This document shows, in pieces, positions 42,161-51,615 of a DNA stretch of 64,000 nt. Below the pieces are notes generated by a model. It ran no database searches, was not told the origin of the DNA, and saw nothing but the letters and a program-made list of their open reading frames with translations. The stretch is from JAAYJT01 sp037445555 (GTDB taxonomy: Bacteria > Bacteroidota > Bacteroidia > Bacteroidales > JAAYJT01). The position numbers were made by a program, and so were the translations under genes. The stretch covers positions 1-64,000 of the forward strand of contig JBBIKG010000020.1 of assembly GCA_037445555.1 (NCBI GenBank). Reading direction: 5' to 3'. Position 1 is the first letter of the stretch, and each line of letters opens with the position of its first letter.

Positions 42161-43780
42161 ATGAAAAGTTCAACCCTCGTACTCATGGCTTTAGCAGCCG
42201 GTTTAATGCTGGCCCTGGCCTGGCCTGTAAATGGCTTTCCGGCTTTGTTGTTTGTTGCTTTCGTACCCTTATTATTTATTGAACAACATTTCTGGTATCG
42301 CAAAGACAGTAACTCGGTTTTTTCGCTGGCGCTTTATGTGCTTATTGCCTTTTTCACATGGAATCTACTTACTACCTACTGGATTAAAAATTCGTCATTT
42401 GTAGGAGCTGTTGTCGCCGTGGGGTTGAATTCCATCTTTATGACAGCCGTATTCACCCTTTTTCATGCAACAAGGCGGAGGCTGAAGCATCCTGCTTACG
42501 GGAGGGGGGCTTTAGTAGCTTACTGGATAACTTTTGAGCTGATACATCACCACTGGGATCTCAACTGGCCTTGGCTCAGCCTTGGTAACGGCTTTGCTTC
42601 TCGCCACACCTGGATTCAATGGTATGAATATACCGGGGTATTCGGAGGCACACTGTGGGTTCTGTTAGTGAATATACTCGTTTTCAGAATAGTTGGACTT
42701 ATCCAAAACAGGGCCCCGCTCAGGCAGATAGTGTTGGGTAGCTCGTGGGTGATTGCCCTGATTCTTGTGCCAATTGTTATTTCTTTAGTCATTTACCAAT
42801 CAGTGGATACCGAAGAGGGGCGCAATGTGGAGGTTGTAGTGGTGCAGCCCAATCTTGATCCCTATTCTGAGCAGTATGAGTTGCCTCCCCTCGAGATAGT
42901 GGGAAGGATGTGGGACCTGGCGCGCAAAGAGCTAAGTCCCGGCACCCGGTTTGTTGTTACTCCCGAAAGCGCCATCCAGGAGTATGTATGGGAAGAAGAT
43001 ATGAATCAGTCGCCCAGCGTAGTGAGGTTCAGGGAATATCTGCAGGATTTTCCGAATACAAGCTTGGTGGCGGGGCTTTCGACCCGACGCATGCTCGATC
43101 CCGAACTTGCCTGGATGCCATCGGCACGCAAATTTGGAAATACCGGAATGTATTATGAGGCATTCAACACGGCCATACTCTTTGACACCTCCCAATATTT
43201 CCAGCTCTACCATAAATCAAAGCTCACACCGGGCGTGGAGGTAATGCCCCTGGCACGGCATTTCAGGTTCATTGAAAAACTGGCCCTCGACCTGGGCGGT
43301 ACCGTCGGAAGCCTGGGAACTGACAAGGTACGCAAGCCCTTCATAACCCCTGATGGATTGAATATTGGTATTGCCATCTGCTATGAATCTGTTTATGGCG
43401 AATTCATGTCAGGCTATGTCCGTAATGGCGCCAACCTGATATTTGTAATTACCAACGACGGATGGTGGGGCACCACCCCAGGGCACCGTCAACATCTATT
43501 GTTTTCGTCGCTGAGAGCCATTGAGCTGCGAAGGTCCGTTGCCCGCTCGGCCAATACAGGAATTTCGTGTTTTGTAAACAAGCGCGGCGATATTCAGCAA
43601 CCCACTGCCTACTGGACTCGTGATGTCATAAAAGAGGAAATACGGACAGGTGAAAAAATCACGTTATACGCCCGCTTTGGTGACTATATTGCACGGATAG
43701 CTGCATTTACATCGGTATTATTGCTGATGATCAGCCTAATGCAGGTGATAAAAAACAGGACTTCACCTAGAAAACAATAA
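42161..43780 (+). CDS. lnt: Apolipoprotein N-acyltransferase
   Basis: 539 residues. About seven N-terminal membrane helices are followed by a nitrilase-like periplasmic domain (from about 225). The catalytic residues are identifiable: Glu in TPESAIQEY, Lys in YHKSKLTPGVE and Cys in IAICYESVYG. Further hallmarks are NLIFVITNDGWWGTTPGHRQH and ARSANTGIS. It adds the third acyl chain to outer-membrane lipoproteins. LspA for the previous step is encoded at 57.5 kb. It is followed after 29 bases by the men genes. Confidence 0.95.
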   Translation: MKSSTLVLMALAAGLMLALAWPVNGFPALLFVAFVPLLFIEQHFWYRKDSNSVFSLALYVLIAFFTWNLLTTYWIKNSSFVGAVVAVGLNSIFMTAVFTLFHATRRRLKHPAYGRGALVAYWITFELIHHHWDLNWPWLSLGNGFASRHTWIQWYEYTGVFGGTLWVLLVNILVFRIVGLIQNRAPLRQIVLGSSWVIALILVPIVISLVIYQSVDTEEGRNVEVVVVQPNLDPYSEQYELPPLEIVGRMWDLARKELSPGTRFVVTPESAIQEYVWEEDMNQSPSVVRFREYLQDFPNTSLVAGLSTRRMLDPELAWMPSARKFGNTGMYYEAFNTAILFDTSQYFQLYHKSKLTPGVEVMPLARHFRFIEKLALDLGGTVGSLGTDKVRKPFITPDGLNIGIAICYESVYGEFMSGYVRNGANLIFVITNDGWWGTTPGHRQHLLFSSLRAIELRRSVARSANTGISCFVNKRGDIQQPTAYWTRDVIKEEIRTGEKITLYARFGDYIARIAAFTSVLLLMISLMQVIKNRTSPRKQ

Positions 43781-43809
43781 CCGTTCTTCAATCGCAAAAC
43801 CTAAATTCC

Positions 43810-44250
43810 ATGCTTAAACAGGTATCGCTGGATGAATTGAATCAGATGAATCAGGGAACCCTTATGCAGCACTTAGGCATCGACTATACCGAGCTGGGGA
43901 GTGACTACATCTGTGCCCGAATGCCCGTGGATGCACGTACCCGCCAGCCGGCAGGGCTGTTGCACGGCGGAGCCAGTGCAGCCTTGGCCGAATCGCTGGG
44001 AAGTCTGGGATCGGTTCTGCTGATCAACTACGACACTCATGCCATCGTAGGTGTTGAGATCAATGCCAACCACCTGCGAAAAGTGAGCGATGGATATGTG
44101 CACGGCAAAGCGGTTTTGCTTGCCAATGCACGCAGGCTGCATGTATGGGAAATTAAGATAACGGATGATAAAAACCGCCTCGTGTGTATAGCCAGGCTTA
44201 CGGTGATGGTGGTGGAAAAAAAACCGCATGATACTGCCCACACACATTGA
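43810..44250 (+). CDS. menI: 1,4-dihydroxy-2-naphthoyl-CoA hydrolase (hotdog thioesterase)
   Basis: 146 residues with the hotdog-fold core GLLHGGASAALAESLGSLGS, where the Glu of LAES is the catalytic base in E. coli MenI (YdiI). It also shares the PVDARTRQP and GVEINANHLR segments with that family. The enzyme releases 1,4-dihydroxy-2-naphthoate from CoA before prenylation. Being first in the men operon supports MenI over a general PaaI-type thioesterase. Its 3' end overlaps the isochorismate synthase gene by 23 bases. Confidence 0.9.
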   Translation: MLKQVSLDELNQMNQGTLMQHLGIDYTELGSDYICARMPVDARTRQPAGLLHGGASAALAESLGSLGSVLLINYDTHAIVGVEINANHLRKVSDGYVHGKAVLLANARRLHVWEIKITDDKNRLVCIARLTVMVVEKKPHDTAHTH

Positions 44251-45325
44251 AAAGCCAGCCCTGCAGTCACTAGCACTGAGGATTCCGTTTGTGTTGTTCA
44301 GGCAGCCCGGGAAGCCGTATCAGCTTTGGGCCAACAGTCGAGGTTTGGTAATTGCAGCTCCTACACTTAACGAAATTCCTGAAAGCAGAGGCTTCCTGAT
44401 GGCACCCTTTTCACCCTCGGGTAGTACACCCTATGTTTTACTACAGCCTGATATAGTTATTGAGGGGACTGGGGATTCCCGCCCCCTTGTGTTTCATGAA
44501 TCCGGATCTGAGAAATCTTCATTCAATGAGGCGTGGAAGCAGACAAGGAAATCAGCTTATCTCAGTCAGGTAAATCAAGTTATTCGCGAAATAAGAGATC
44601 AAAAAATGAAAAAAGTGGTTCTCTCGCGTATAAGCACTACACAACGATTAAGCAATAAAAAATTGCTTCAATGTTTTTCGGCTCTGGCCGATGCACATCC
44701 CAGTGCATTTGTCTATCTGGCGCAGTTCGATCCGGTTGGAACATGGATGGGGGCAACCCCTGAAGTGTTATTACATTGCAGCAATGGCAGATGCTCGACC
44801 ATGGCGCTGGCAGGAACCCGGCAAGTGGGATTAAGGGCTAAGTGGACTCAAAAAGAGTATGACGAGCAAGCTTTTGTGGTTCAACATATTACACAGACCC
44901 TTCAAAATTTCAAGGCAGAAAATGTAGGTGTGGCAGGTCCCTCAACGATCACAGCAGGGAGCTTGCAGCACCTTTGCACCACCTTTGAATTCACCCCTGG
45001 ATGTTCTCTCAGGCAGTTGGCCGGGGCACTTCACCCCACTCCCGCTGTTTGTGGAATTCCGTCAGATAAAGCGCTTCGCGAAATTCAACGTCTCGAAGCA
45101 CACCCACGACAATACTACACCGGATTTCTTGGACCAATAGATTCGAATGGGATTTTTCTTTACGTCAATCTGCGCTGCATGAAGATAACCAAACGGCAGA
45201 TGATTTTGTTTGCTGGCGGCGGACTCACTTCTGATTCAGTGCCACAAAGAGAGTGGGAAGAGACAACAGCGAAAACAAACACATTGTTGTCGGTTATCAG
45301 AAAAATACGGAATTTAGCTGAATAA
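44228..45325 (+). CDS. menF: Isochorismate synthase
   Basis: 365 residues of the chorismate-binding family. The C-terminal catalytic part holds KKVVLSRI, the ATPEVLL segment, ALAGTRQVG, the E in FEFTPGC, HPTPAVCGIP and EAHPRQYYTGFLGP, all characteristic of isochorismate/salicylate synthases. It converts chorismate to isochorismate, opening the menaquinone pathway. It is shorter than E. coli MenF (431), with a reduced N-terminal region, which is common in Bacteroidota. menD follows after 10 bases. Confidence 0.93.
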   Translation: MILPTHIEKPALQSLALRIPFVLFRQPGKPYQLWANSRGLVIAAPTLNEIPESRGFLMAPFSPSGSTPYVLLQPDIVIEGTGDSRPLVFHESGSEKSSFNEAWKQTRKSAYLSQVNQVIREIRDQKMKKVVLSRISTTQRLSNKKLLQCFSALADAHPSAFVYLAQFDPVGTWMGATPEVLLHCSNGRCSTMALAGTRQVGLRAKWTQKEYDEQAFVVQHITQTLQNFKAENVGVAGPSTITAGSLQHLCTTFEFTPGCSLRQLAGALHPTPAVCGIPSDKALREIQRLEAHPRQYYTGFLGPIDSNGIFLYVNLRCMKITKRQMILFAGGGLTSDSVPQREWEETTAKTNTLLSVIRKIRNLAE

Positions 45326-45335
45326 ATTCCTGAAA

Positions 45336-47024
45336 ATGGCCAACAGCGGCAAACCGATACTTTCACATCTCGCCGACATTCTTAAAGCCAAGGGCGTGAG
45401 CACGGTTATTATTTCGCCGGGCTCTCGTAATGCGCCAGTGATCAAATCGCTCATTCGCATGCCTGGCCTAACCTGCCTGAGCGTGATCGACGAACGTTCG
45501 GCAGCCTTTTTTGCCCTCGGCATTGCCCAGCAAACCTGCACCCCTGTGGCTATTGTATGCACCTCGGGAAGCGCTCCGTTAAATTATGCACCTGCCGTTG
45601 CAGAAGCCTTTTACCAGCAAATTCCGCTCGTGGTGATTACCGCCGATCGCCCGCCAGAATGGATAGACCAAGGCGATGGTCAGGCTATACGCCAAACCCA
45701 CATCTACGCCAACTTCATACGATATACTACCAGCCTTCCTGCTGAACCGCACAATCCGGACACAATTCGATTCGGTATACGACTGATCAACGAAGCTATT
45801 GACGCTGCCACCTCCCCCATACCCGGCCCTGTGCACGTCAATATCCCTCTCAGCGAGCCGCTGTATAGCGGGGAAATCGCATCCGAATCCACCGGAGTGC
45901 TAATGGAGAAGTTGAAAATATCATCTACCCTGGATTCCGCGCTGGCCAAAAACCTGATTGAACAATGGAATAAGGCTTCATCAAAACTTATTCTTACCGG
46001 ATTACTTCCGCCCAACCCCGAACTAAATAATTTGCTGGCAACTATTGCCAAAGATCCGTCGGTAGCTGTATTGACCGAAAATACATCCAATCTTTTTGAC
46101 ACAAACTTTTTAAGTCATACCGACCGGCTTATCGAAGGGTTTAGTCCTGAAATGGGGAGCAGTTTTGTGCCCGATCTTCTAATTACCCTTGGCGGAAACA
46201 TCGTTTCGCGAAGGGTGAAAGCCTGGCTGCAAAAAAGTAAACCCGCCGCACACTGGCATGTTGGAGTCTCGGATCAATACATGGACACTTTCCGGAGCCT
46301 TAGTCTTAGTATACCCCTAACCCCTGTAGCTTTTTTCAGGATTTTGATAGACGGAATTAAGCCGGTTGCATCCGGTTATTGCCAAAAGTGGAAAGAGCTG
46401 GTCAGAGCAAGGGCTTTAAAACACGACCTGTTTTTCGACAATTGCCTGTGGAGCGACCTCAAGGCCTACGAGATTATCACACGCAAGCTGCCGGCCGGGT
46501 GCATCATTCAAGCTGGCAACAGCACTCCTGTGCGTTATCTTCAGCTCTTCGAATTTCCTCACCCACCAGCCTGTTATTCAAATCGCGGAGTAAGCGGTAT
46601 TGATGGCGTTGTATCTACAGCAGCCGGAGCAGCCTGGGCCAACCAGCAGCTTACCATTCTTTTTTCAGGCGATCTTTCTCTTTTTTACGACTCAAACGGG
46701 CTCTGGAACACAAACCTTACGAAAAACCTGCGAATCATTGTTTTCAATAATGGCGGAGGTAATATTTTTAGAATTATCGAAGGACCCGACGACATGCCTG
46801 GATTTGAAAAATTTCTTGAGACCCCTGTCATTCCATCCATCAGGCAACTTGCTGCGTTATTCAACCTCGATTTCTATAGTGTTTCGGACGCGATCGGGTT
46901 GGAGGCAAGTCTGCCGATGTTTTTGGATGTCTCCCTCAAAAAAACCGCCATTCTGGAGGTGATCACTCAAAACAAAACCAGTGCAGAGATGTTAAAAAAA
47001 TACTTTCAATCAATACGGATATGA
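45336..47024 (+). CDS. menD: SEPHCHC synthase
   Basis: 562 residues. This thiamine diphosphate enzyme has an N-terminal pyrimidine domain with ISPGSRNAPVI, the catalytic Glu in VIDERSAAFFALG, and SGSAPLNYAPAVAEA. The C-terminal PP domain has SGIDGVVSTAAGAA and the GDLSLFYDSNGL...NNGGG metal-binding motif. It joins 2-oxoglutarate-derived succinate semialdehyde to isochorismate. The length is typical. The stop overlaps the menB start by 4 bases. Confidence 0.96.
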   Translation: MANSGKPILSHLADILKAKGVSTVIISPGSRNAPVIKSLIRMPGLTCLSVIDERSAAFFALGIAQQTCTPVAIVCTSGSAPLNYAPAVAEAFYQQIPLVVITADRPPEWIDQGDGQAIRQTHIYANFIRYTTSLPAEPHNPDTIRFGIRLINEAIDAATSPIPGPVHVNIPLSEPLYSGEIASESTGVLMEKLKISSTLDSALAKNLIEQWNKASSKLILTGLLPPNPELNNLLATIAKDPSVAVLTENTSNLFDTNFLSHTDRLIEGFSPEMGSSFVPDLLITLGGNIVSRRVKAWLQKSKPAAHWHVGVSDQYMDTFRSLSLSIPLTPVAFFRILIDGIKPVASGYCQKWKELVRARALKHDLFFDNCLWSDLKAYEIITRKLPAGCIIQAGNSTPVRYLQLFEFPHPPACYSNRGVSGIDGVVSTAAGAAWANQQLTILFSGDLSLFYDSNGLWNTNLTKNLRIIVFNNGGGNIFRIIEGPDDMPGFEKFLETPVIPSIRQLAALFNLDFYSVSDAIGLEASLPMFLDVSLKKTAILEVITQNKTSAEMLKKYFQSIRI

Positions 47025-47845
47025 CCCAAAAGCGTGACTGGACCAAAATAAAAGATTACGAGGAGATACTTTTCGATTATTTCGAAGGCATTGCCCGAAT
47101 CACTATCAACAGGCCCCGCTACCGAAACGCGTTTACGCCCGATACGGTGAAGGAAATGATTGACGCCATGCGCATAAGCCGCGAGCGAAATGATATCGGC
47201 GTTGTGGTAATCACAGGGGCGGGAGATAAGGCATTTTGCAGCGGAGGTGATCAAAATGTGAAAAACATCGGTGGCTATGTCGGGAAAGACGGAGTGCCAC
47301 GCCTGAACGTACTGGATCTTCAGAAGCTTATCCGGTCATTGCCTAAACCCGTCCTTGCCATGGTCAATGGATATGCTATCGGCGGCGGGCATGTGTTGCA
47401 TGTTGTCTGCGACTTGACCATCGCTAGTGAAAACGCTATCTTCGGTCAAACCGGGCCCAAAGTAGGCAGTTTCGACGGAGGTTTCGGCTCGTCCTACCTG
47501 GCACGTATCGTTGGGCAGAAAAAAGCCCGAGAGATATGGTTTCTTTGTCGCCAGTACTCGGCTCAGGAAGCCCTTGAAATGGGGCTGGTAAATAAGGTGG
47601 TACCTCTCGAAAACCTTGAGGACGAAGTGGTAGACTGGTGCAAAACGATACTGTTGCGAAGCCCTCTGGCTATACGGATGCTGAAAGCCTGTTTCAATGC
47701 CGAGCTCGACGGGCAGGCAGGATTACAGGAACTGGCAGGCAATGCTACACTGCTCTATTACCTAACCGACGAAGCCCAGGAGGGGAAAAGGGCTTTCCTC
47801 GAAAAACGACTTCCTGATTTTCAGAAGTATCCTAAATTCCCTTAA
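47021..47845 (+). CDS. menB: 1,4-dihydroxy-2-naphthoyl-CoA synthase
   Basis: 274 residues of the crotonase fold. Diagnostic MenB segments are ITINRPRYRNAFTPDTV, FCSGGDQNVKN, the oxyanion loop GYAIGGGHVLH, and FGQTGPKVGSFDGGFGSSYLAR containing the conserved Asp. It cyclises succinylbenzoyl-CoA. The G in QTGPKVGSFDGG is the bicarbonate-dependent type's usual context, so this could need bicarbonate as a cofactor. It is coupled to menD and followed by menA after 68 bases. Confidence 0.96.
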   Translation: MTQKRDWTKIKDYEEILFDYFEGIARITINRPRYRNAFTPDTVKEMIDAMRISRERNDIGVVVITGAGDKAFCSGGDQNVKNIGGYVGKDGVPRLNVLDLQKLIRSLPKPVLAMVNGYAIGGGHVLHVVCDLTIASENAIFGQTGPKVGSFDGGFGSSYLARIVGQKKAREIWFLCRQYSAQEALEMGLVNKVVPLENLEDEVVDWCKTILLRSPLAIRMLKACFNAELDGQAGLQELAGNATLLYYLTDEAQEGKRAFLEKRLPDFQKYPKFP

Positions 47846-47913
47846 TGATTGCATTTAAAAAGGGTTTTCCTATAGACAGCTAGATATTTACCCAAAAAAG
47901 TAAATGAAAGCAT

Positions 47914-48819
47914 ATGCAAAGAAACCTCACATACTGGATGGCGGCAATGCGGCTACGCACCTTGCCGCTTGCACTTTCGACGGTATTACTCGGGGCGTTT
48001 CTGGCATATTATGACGGTCACTTCAGCCCTTCAATAACCATTTTGTTACTTCTGACGGTTCTTTTCCTGCAAATACTTTCAAACCTTGCCAACGATTATG
48101 GTGATTCGGAACACGGGGTTGATAACCAACGGAGGGCGGGGCCTAAAAGAGCCGTGCAGAGAGGAGTAATCCGTGCTTCACAGATGAAAAATGCCATAAT
48201 TGTTTTTTCCATACTGTCGCTTTCAGCAGGCATTCCGCTAGTCTTTTTCGCTTTACAGGGAATTGGTTCGGCTGTAAAAATCCTGTTTCTTGTGCTGGGG
48301 CTGATGGCCATTGTTTCAGCCATCAAATACACTGTGGGGAAAAACCCTTACGGATACCGCGGATTTGGAGATTTGTTCGTGTTCATTTTTTTTGGCATAA
48401 TAGGCGTTATGGGTGCCTATTATTTGATTGCCAAGCATGTGAACCCCGATGTACTTTTGCCAGCCTCAGCCCTTGGAATGCTAAGTGTGGCAGTACTTAA
48501 TCTGAACAACCTGCGCGATGTGGAAAATGACGAGCAAAGCGGCAAACACACCCTAGTGGTGAAATGGGGAGTACCAGCCGCCAAATGGTACCACTTTTTC
48601 CTAATCGCAGGGTCGGTGATTCTGGGTTTGACATATACCGTATTGAACTACCACTCCCCCCTACAACTGGCCTTCCTGATAACCGTTCCTTTTTTCTGGA
48701 TGAACGTGTACGGAGTATTTAAAAATTCCGTTCCGGCCCTGCTGGACCCCTTCCTGAAAAAACTGGCTCTCACCACTCTGCTATTTTCACTTACTTTTGG
48801 ATTGGGTCTCATTTTGTAA
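47914..48819 (+). CDS. menA: 1,4-dihydroxy-2-naphthoate polyprenyltransferase
   Basis: 301 residues with eight to nine membrane helices. The UbiA-type first aspartate motif is NDYGDSEHGVDN and the second is NNLRDVENDEQSGKHTLVVKWG. It attaches the polyprenyl chain to 1,4-dihydroxy-2-naphthoate in the inner membrane. The chain donor may come from the polyprenyl synthase at 41.1 kb. menC follows 16 bases downstream. Confidence 0.95.
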   Translation: MQRNLTYWMAAMRLRTLPLALSTVLLGAFLAYYDGHFSPSITILLLLTVLFLQILSNLANDYGDSEHGVDNQRRAGPKRAVQRGVIRASQMKNAIIVFSILSLSAGIPLVFFALQGIGSAVKILFLVLGLMAIVSAIKYTVGKNPYGYRGFGDLFVFIFFGIIGVMGAYYLIAKHVNPDVLLPASALGMLSVAVLNLNNLRDVENDEQSGKHTLVVKWGVPAAKWYHFFLIAGSVILGLTYTVLNYHSPLQLAFLITVPFFWMNVYGVFKNSVPALLDPFLKKLALTTLLFSLTFGLGLIL

Positions 48820-48835
48820 GCCTTAATTTTTTTTT

Positions 48836-49870
48836 ATGCTAAAGGCTGATTTTACGAGGTATGTACTCAGGTTTCATAGTCCTGTAGGCACCTCAAGGGG
48901 GGTGCTTACCGATAAACCTTCTTGGATCATTCATTTATATGATCCTGAACAAAAAGACATTACCGGCACAGGCGAGTGCAGCCTGATTCCTTATCTAAGT
49001 CCCGACCAGACAGACAATTACACAGAAACCTTAGCTGCGGTAAGCCTTGACCCTGAATATTTTTTAATTTCAGACTGCCGGGCCTTAGAAGCATTTCCCA
49101 GCATCCGAACCGGGCTCGAAATGGCCTTTGCGGATTACAGCAACGGAGGTAACGGCATATATTTTCCATCGGGATTCATCCACCAGTCGTATGGCATTGC
49201 CATCAACGGACTGATATGGATGGGTACAAAAGCAGATATGATCAGGCAGGTGCGAAAGAAAATCGGTGAGGGATACAAGTGTATCAAGCTAAAAATAGGT
49301 GCTCTGGACTTTTCAGAAGAGCTAAAATTGCTTAAGGCGATACGCAGAGAGTTCGGAACAGATATCACTGAGCTAAGGGTAGATGCCAACGGCGCATTTT
49401 CTCCCTTGCTGGCGATGGAAAAAATCAAACAACTGTCTGATTACGATCTTCATTCCATTGAGCAACCCATAAAGCCCGGCCAATGGGAGGCAATGTCTTC
49501 TTTATGTCAGCAGTCGCCGGTACCCATCGCGGTTGATGAAGAACTTTTTGTGCACAGACTTAGCGAGGAGGACCGCATCCGACTGCTTGATTTGGTCCGT
49601 CCTCACTATATTGTTCTAAAAACTTCCATGCTGGGCGGATTTGATGCCACAAACAAATGGATTGAGCTTGCCCGCGAAAGAAGTATTGGATTCTGGATAA
49701 CTTCGGCACTTGAATCGAACATCGGACTTAACGCGCTGGCCCAATATACCTGCTCTATCAATCATCCGGTTGTTCACGGGCTTGGTACCGGCAGCCTTTT
49801 TTCAAATAATTTCACTTCTCATTTATACGTCGAAAATGGGTTTCTCCGGTACAGGTCTTTCAAAGCCTGA
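48836..49870 (+). CDS. menC: o-Succinylbenzoate synthase
   Basis: 344 residues of the enolase superfamily. The Lys of the KLKIGALDF motif, the three metal ligands in LRVDANGAF, SIEQPI and AVDEEL, and a later Lys in IVLKTSMLGGFD fit the MenC active site. It dehydrates SHCHC to o-succinylbenzoate. Its end overlaps the menE start by 35 bases. Confidence 0.93.
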   Translation: MLKADFTRYVLRFHSPVGTSRGVLTDKPSWIIHLYDPEQKDITGTGECSLIPYLSPDQTDNYTETLAAVSLDPEYFLISDCRALEAFPSIRTGLEMAFADYSNGGNGIYFPSGFIHQSYGIAINGLIWMGTKADMIRQVRKKIGEGYKCIKLKIGALDFSEELKLLKAIRREFGTDITELRVDANGAFSPLLAMEKIKQLSDYDLHSIEQPIKPGQWEAMSSLCQQSPVPIAVDEELFVHRLSEEDRIRLLDLVRPHYIVLKTSMLGGFDATNKWIELARERSIGFWITSALESNIGLNALAQYTCSINHPVVHGLGTGSLFSNNFTSHLYVENGFLRYRSFKA

Positions 49871-50849
49871 GGCCTTTATTCAGCAGTGGGATAAGGGTCA
49901 TGAATGGTTTGAGTTTCAAACATCAGGCTCGACCGGCGTGCCCAAAACCATACAGGCTAGCCGTAGTGCTATGATTCAATCGGCAAGGCTGACCGGCCAG
50001 GTGCTTGGCTTGCAGCAAGGTGAAAATGCATTGTTGTGCCTGCCCATTGATTTTATTGCCGGAAAAATGATGGTGGTAAGGTCAAAGGTGTGGAAAATGA
50101 ATCTTGTAATTGCTGAACCGACAGCAAACCCCTTACTATCAGTCCAAAGCCACATCAGAATTGATTTTGCTGCCATGACTCCCCTGCAGGTATCGGCTTG
50201 CATCGGGAACCCTGCTACAAGGCCTATCTTTGAAAATATTAGGAACATTCTGATAGGCGGCGCACCGGTTAGTCCCTGCCTTCAACAACAATTGCATGGT
50301 TTTACCAATGTCATCTATGAAACATTCGGGATGACAGAAACCCTTACTCATATTGCTTTGAGACGACTAAACGGCCCCGATGCGGACGACTACTTCAAAG
50401 TGCTTCCAGGGGTTGAAGTCGCCACGGATGACAGGGGCTGCCTTGCAATTTACGCCCCGCACCTCGACCAGCCTCACATCATCACCAACGATTTGGTGGA
50501 GCTGGCGGATCCTAAGCGTTTTCGCTGGTTAGGCCGCAATGATCATGTAATCAACTCGGGCGGGATAAAAATCATTCCGGAACAGGTTGAAAAACAACTT
50601 GGGTCCGTTATCCGGCTACCTTTCGTTATCGTGGGTGTACCCGACGAAACCTTGGGAACAAAAGCCGTTTTACTAATCGAAGACCCAAATGCTGAGCAGG
50701 AAATGGTATACAGGGCGGGCACCGAGAAGTATGCGGAATATAGCCCATTGTTCGAAGGTTTGTCAAATCCGCAGCAAAAACCCCGGGAAATCAGATTTGT
50801 TCATGCCTTGCCTAAAACCATTTCAGGAAAGATAATCCGGCAGAAATAG
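49836..50849 (+). CDS. menE: o-Succinylbenzoate--CoA ligase (short form)
   Basis: 337 residues from ATG 49836, inside the end of menC; the longer upstream frame would lie wholly within menC. Adenylate-forming enzyme motifs are present: P-loop TSGSTGVPKT, ETFGMTETLTH, the TNDLVEL hinge region and the late lysine in PKTISGKIIR. It is about 100 residues shorter at the N terminus than E. coli or Bacillus MenE. Short forms appear usual in Bacteroidota men clusters. It activates o-succinylbenzoate with CoA. It is the last gene of the operon, ending 13 bases before the convergent LytTR gene. Confidence 0.92.
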   Translation: MGFSGTGLSKPEAFIQQWDKGHEWFEFQTSGSTGVPKTIQASRSAMIQSARLTGQVLGLQQGENALLCLPIDFIAGKMMVVRSKVWKMNLVIAEPTANPLLSVQSHIRIDFAAMTPLQVSACIGNPATRPIFENIRNILIGGAPVSPCLQQQLHGFTNVIYETFGMTETLTHIALRRLNGPDADDYFKVLPGVEVATDDRGCLAIYAPHLDQPHIITNDLVELADPKRFRWLGRNDHVINSGGIKIIPEQVEKQLGSVIRLPFVIVGVPDETLGTKAVLLIEDPNAEQEMVYRAGTEKYAEYSPLFEGLSNPQQKPREIRFVHALPKTISGKIIRQK

Positions 50850-50862
50850 CAGGAAAAGAAAA

Positions 50863-51615
50863 TCAGAATACGCCCCTCAGTCTTTTATATCCTTCCTGGC
50901 TTGCCCTGAGCTTAGCGCCATTTTTCATCACAACCATGTGGGTATTTTTTTCGTATAGCTCGATACCTGTCACATAGCTGAGATTGATAAGGCAGCTCCG
51001 GTGAATTCTTAGAAATCCATTTGATGGCAGGGAATGTTCGAAGAACTGCATGGTTTTTTCTTTCAGAAACCGGCCCAGGGTTGAATGAATCATCACATAA
51101 TCGTCCTGTGATTCAAAATAATATACTTCTTCTACGGGTATTACCACGATCTTTGATCCCTGCCTTACCACAATCCTGTCCAGCACCCTGTCATCACGAT
51201 CAATACTATTTCTGAAAAAATTTAACGGTTCAGGGCCAGTAGGTGTCAAACTCCTAAGCTTGTGAATCGCTTTGGATAAAGCCTGATTAAATCTTTCTTT
51301 GGAAAAAGGCTTGAGCAGGTAGTCGACGGCATTTGCCTCAAAGGCCCGAATAGCATACTGGTCATAGGCGGTGGTAAAGATGATCACAGGTGGATGATCC
51401 AGCACCTCGAGCAATTCAAAACCATCCACCTTGGGCATTTGAATATCAAGAAAAACCAGATCAGGAGTAAGCTCCTGAATACTCTTCAATGCTTCAAATC
51501 CATTGGAACATTCTGCAACTACCTGCACTTCGATAGTGTTTAAAAGGTATTCATGAATTAGCTGGCGAGCCAGTGGCTCGTCATCGACGATAATAGCGGT
51601 AACTTTTTTATTCAT
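50863..51615 (-). CDS. LytTR-family response regulator
   Basis: 250 residues. The receiver domain (about 5-120) contains DDEP, the phosphorylated Asp in LVFLDIQMPKVDG, the T in FTTAYDQYA and the K in LLKPFSKERF. The C-terminal LytTR DNA-binding domain (about 150-245) has the usual VYYFESQDDYVMIHS and FLRIHRSCLINL segments. It is the output of the sensor kinase encoded immediately upstream, with which it overlaps by 4 bases. Confidence 0.95.
   Translation of the reverse strand: MNKKVTAIIVDDEPLARQLIHEYLLNTIEVQVVAECSNGFEALKSIQELTPDLVFLDIQMPKVDGFELLEVLDHPPVIIFTTAYDQYAIRAFEANAVDYLLKPFSKERFNQALSKAIHKLRSLTPTGPEPLNFFRNSIDRDDRVLDRIVVRQGSKIVVIPVEEVYYFESQDDYVMIHSTLGRFLKEKTMQFFEHSLPSNGFLRIHRSCLINLSYVTGIELYEKNTHMVVMKNGAKLRASQEGYKRLRGVF

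Noticed and set aside
49710..49835. N-terminal extension of menE
   Set aside because: These 42 codons lie within menC in another frame; the adenylate-forming domain starts after ATG 49836.
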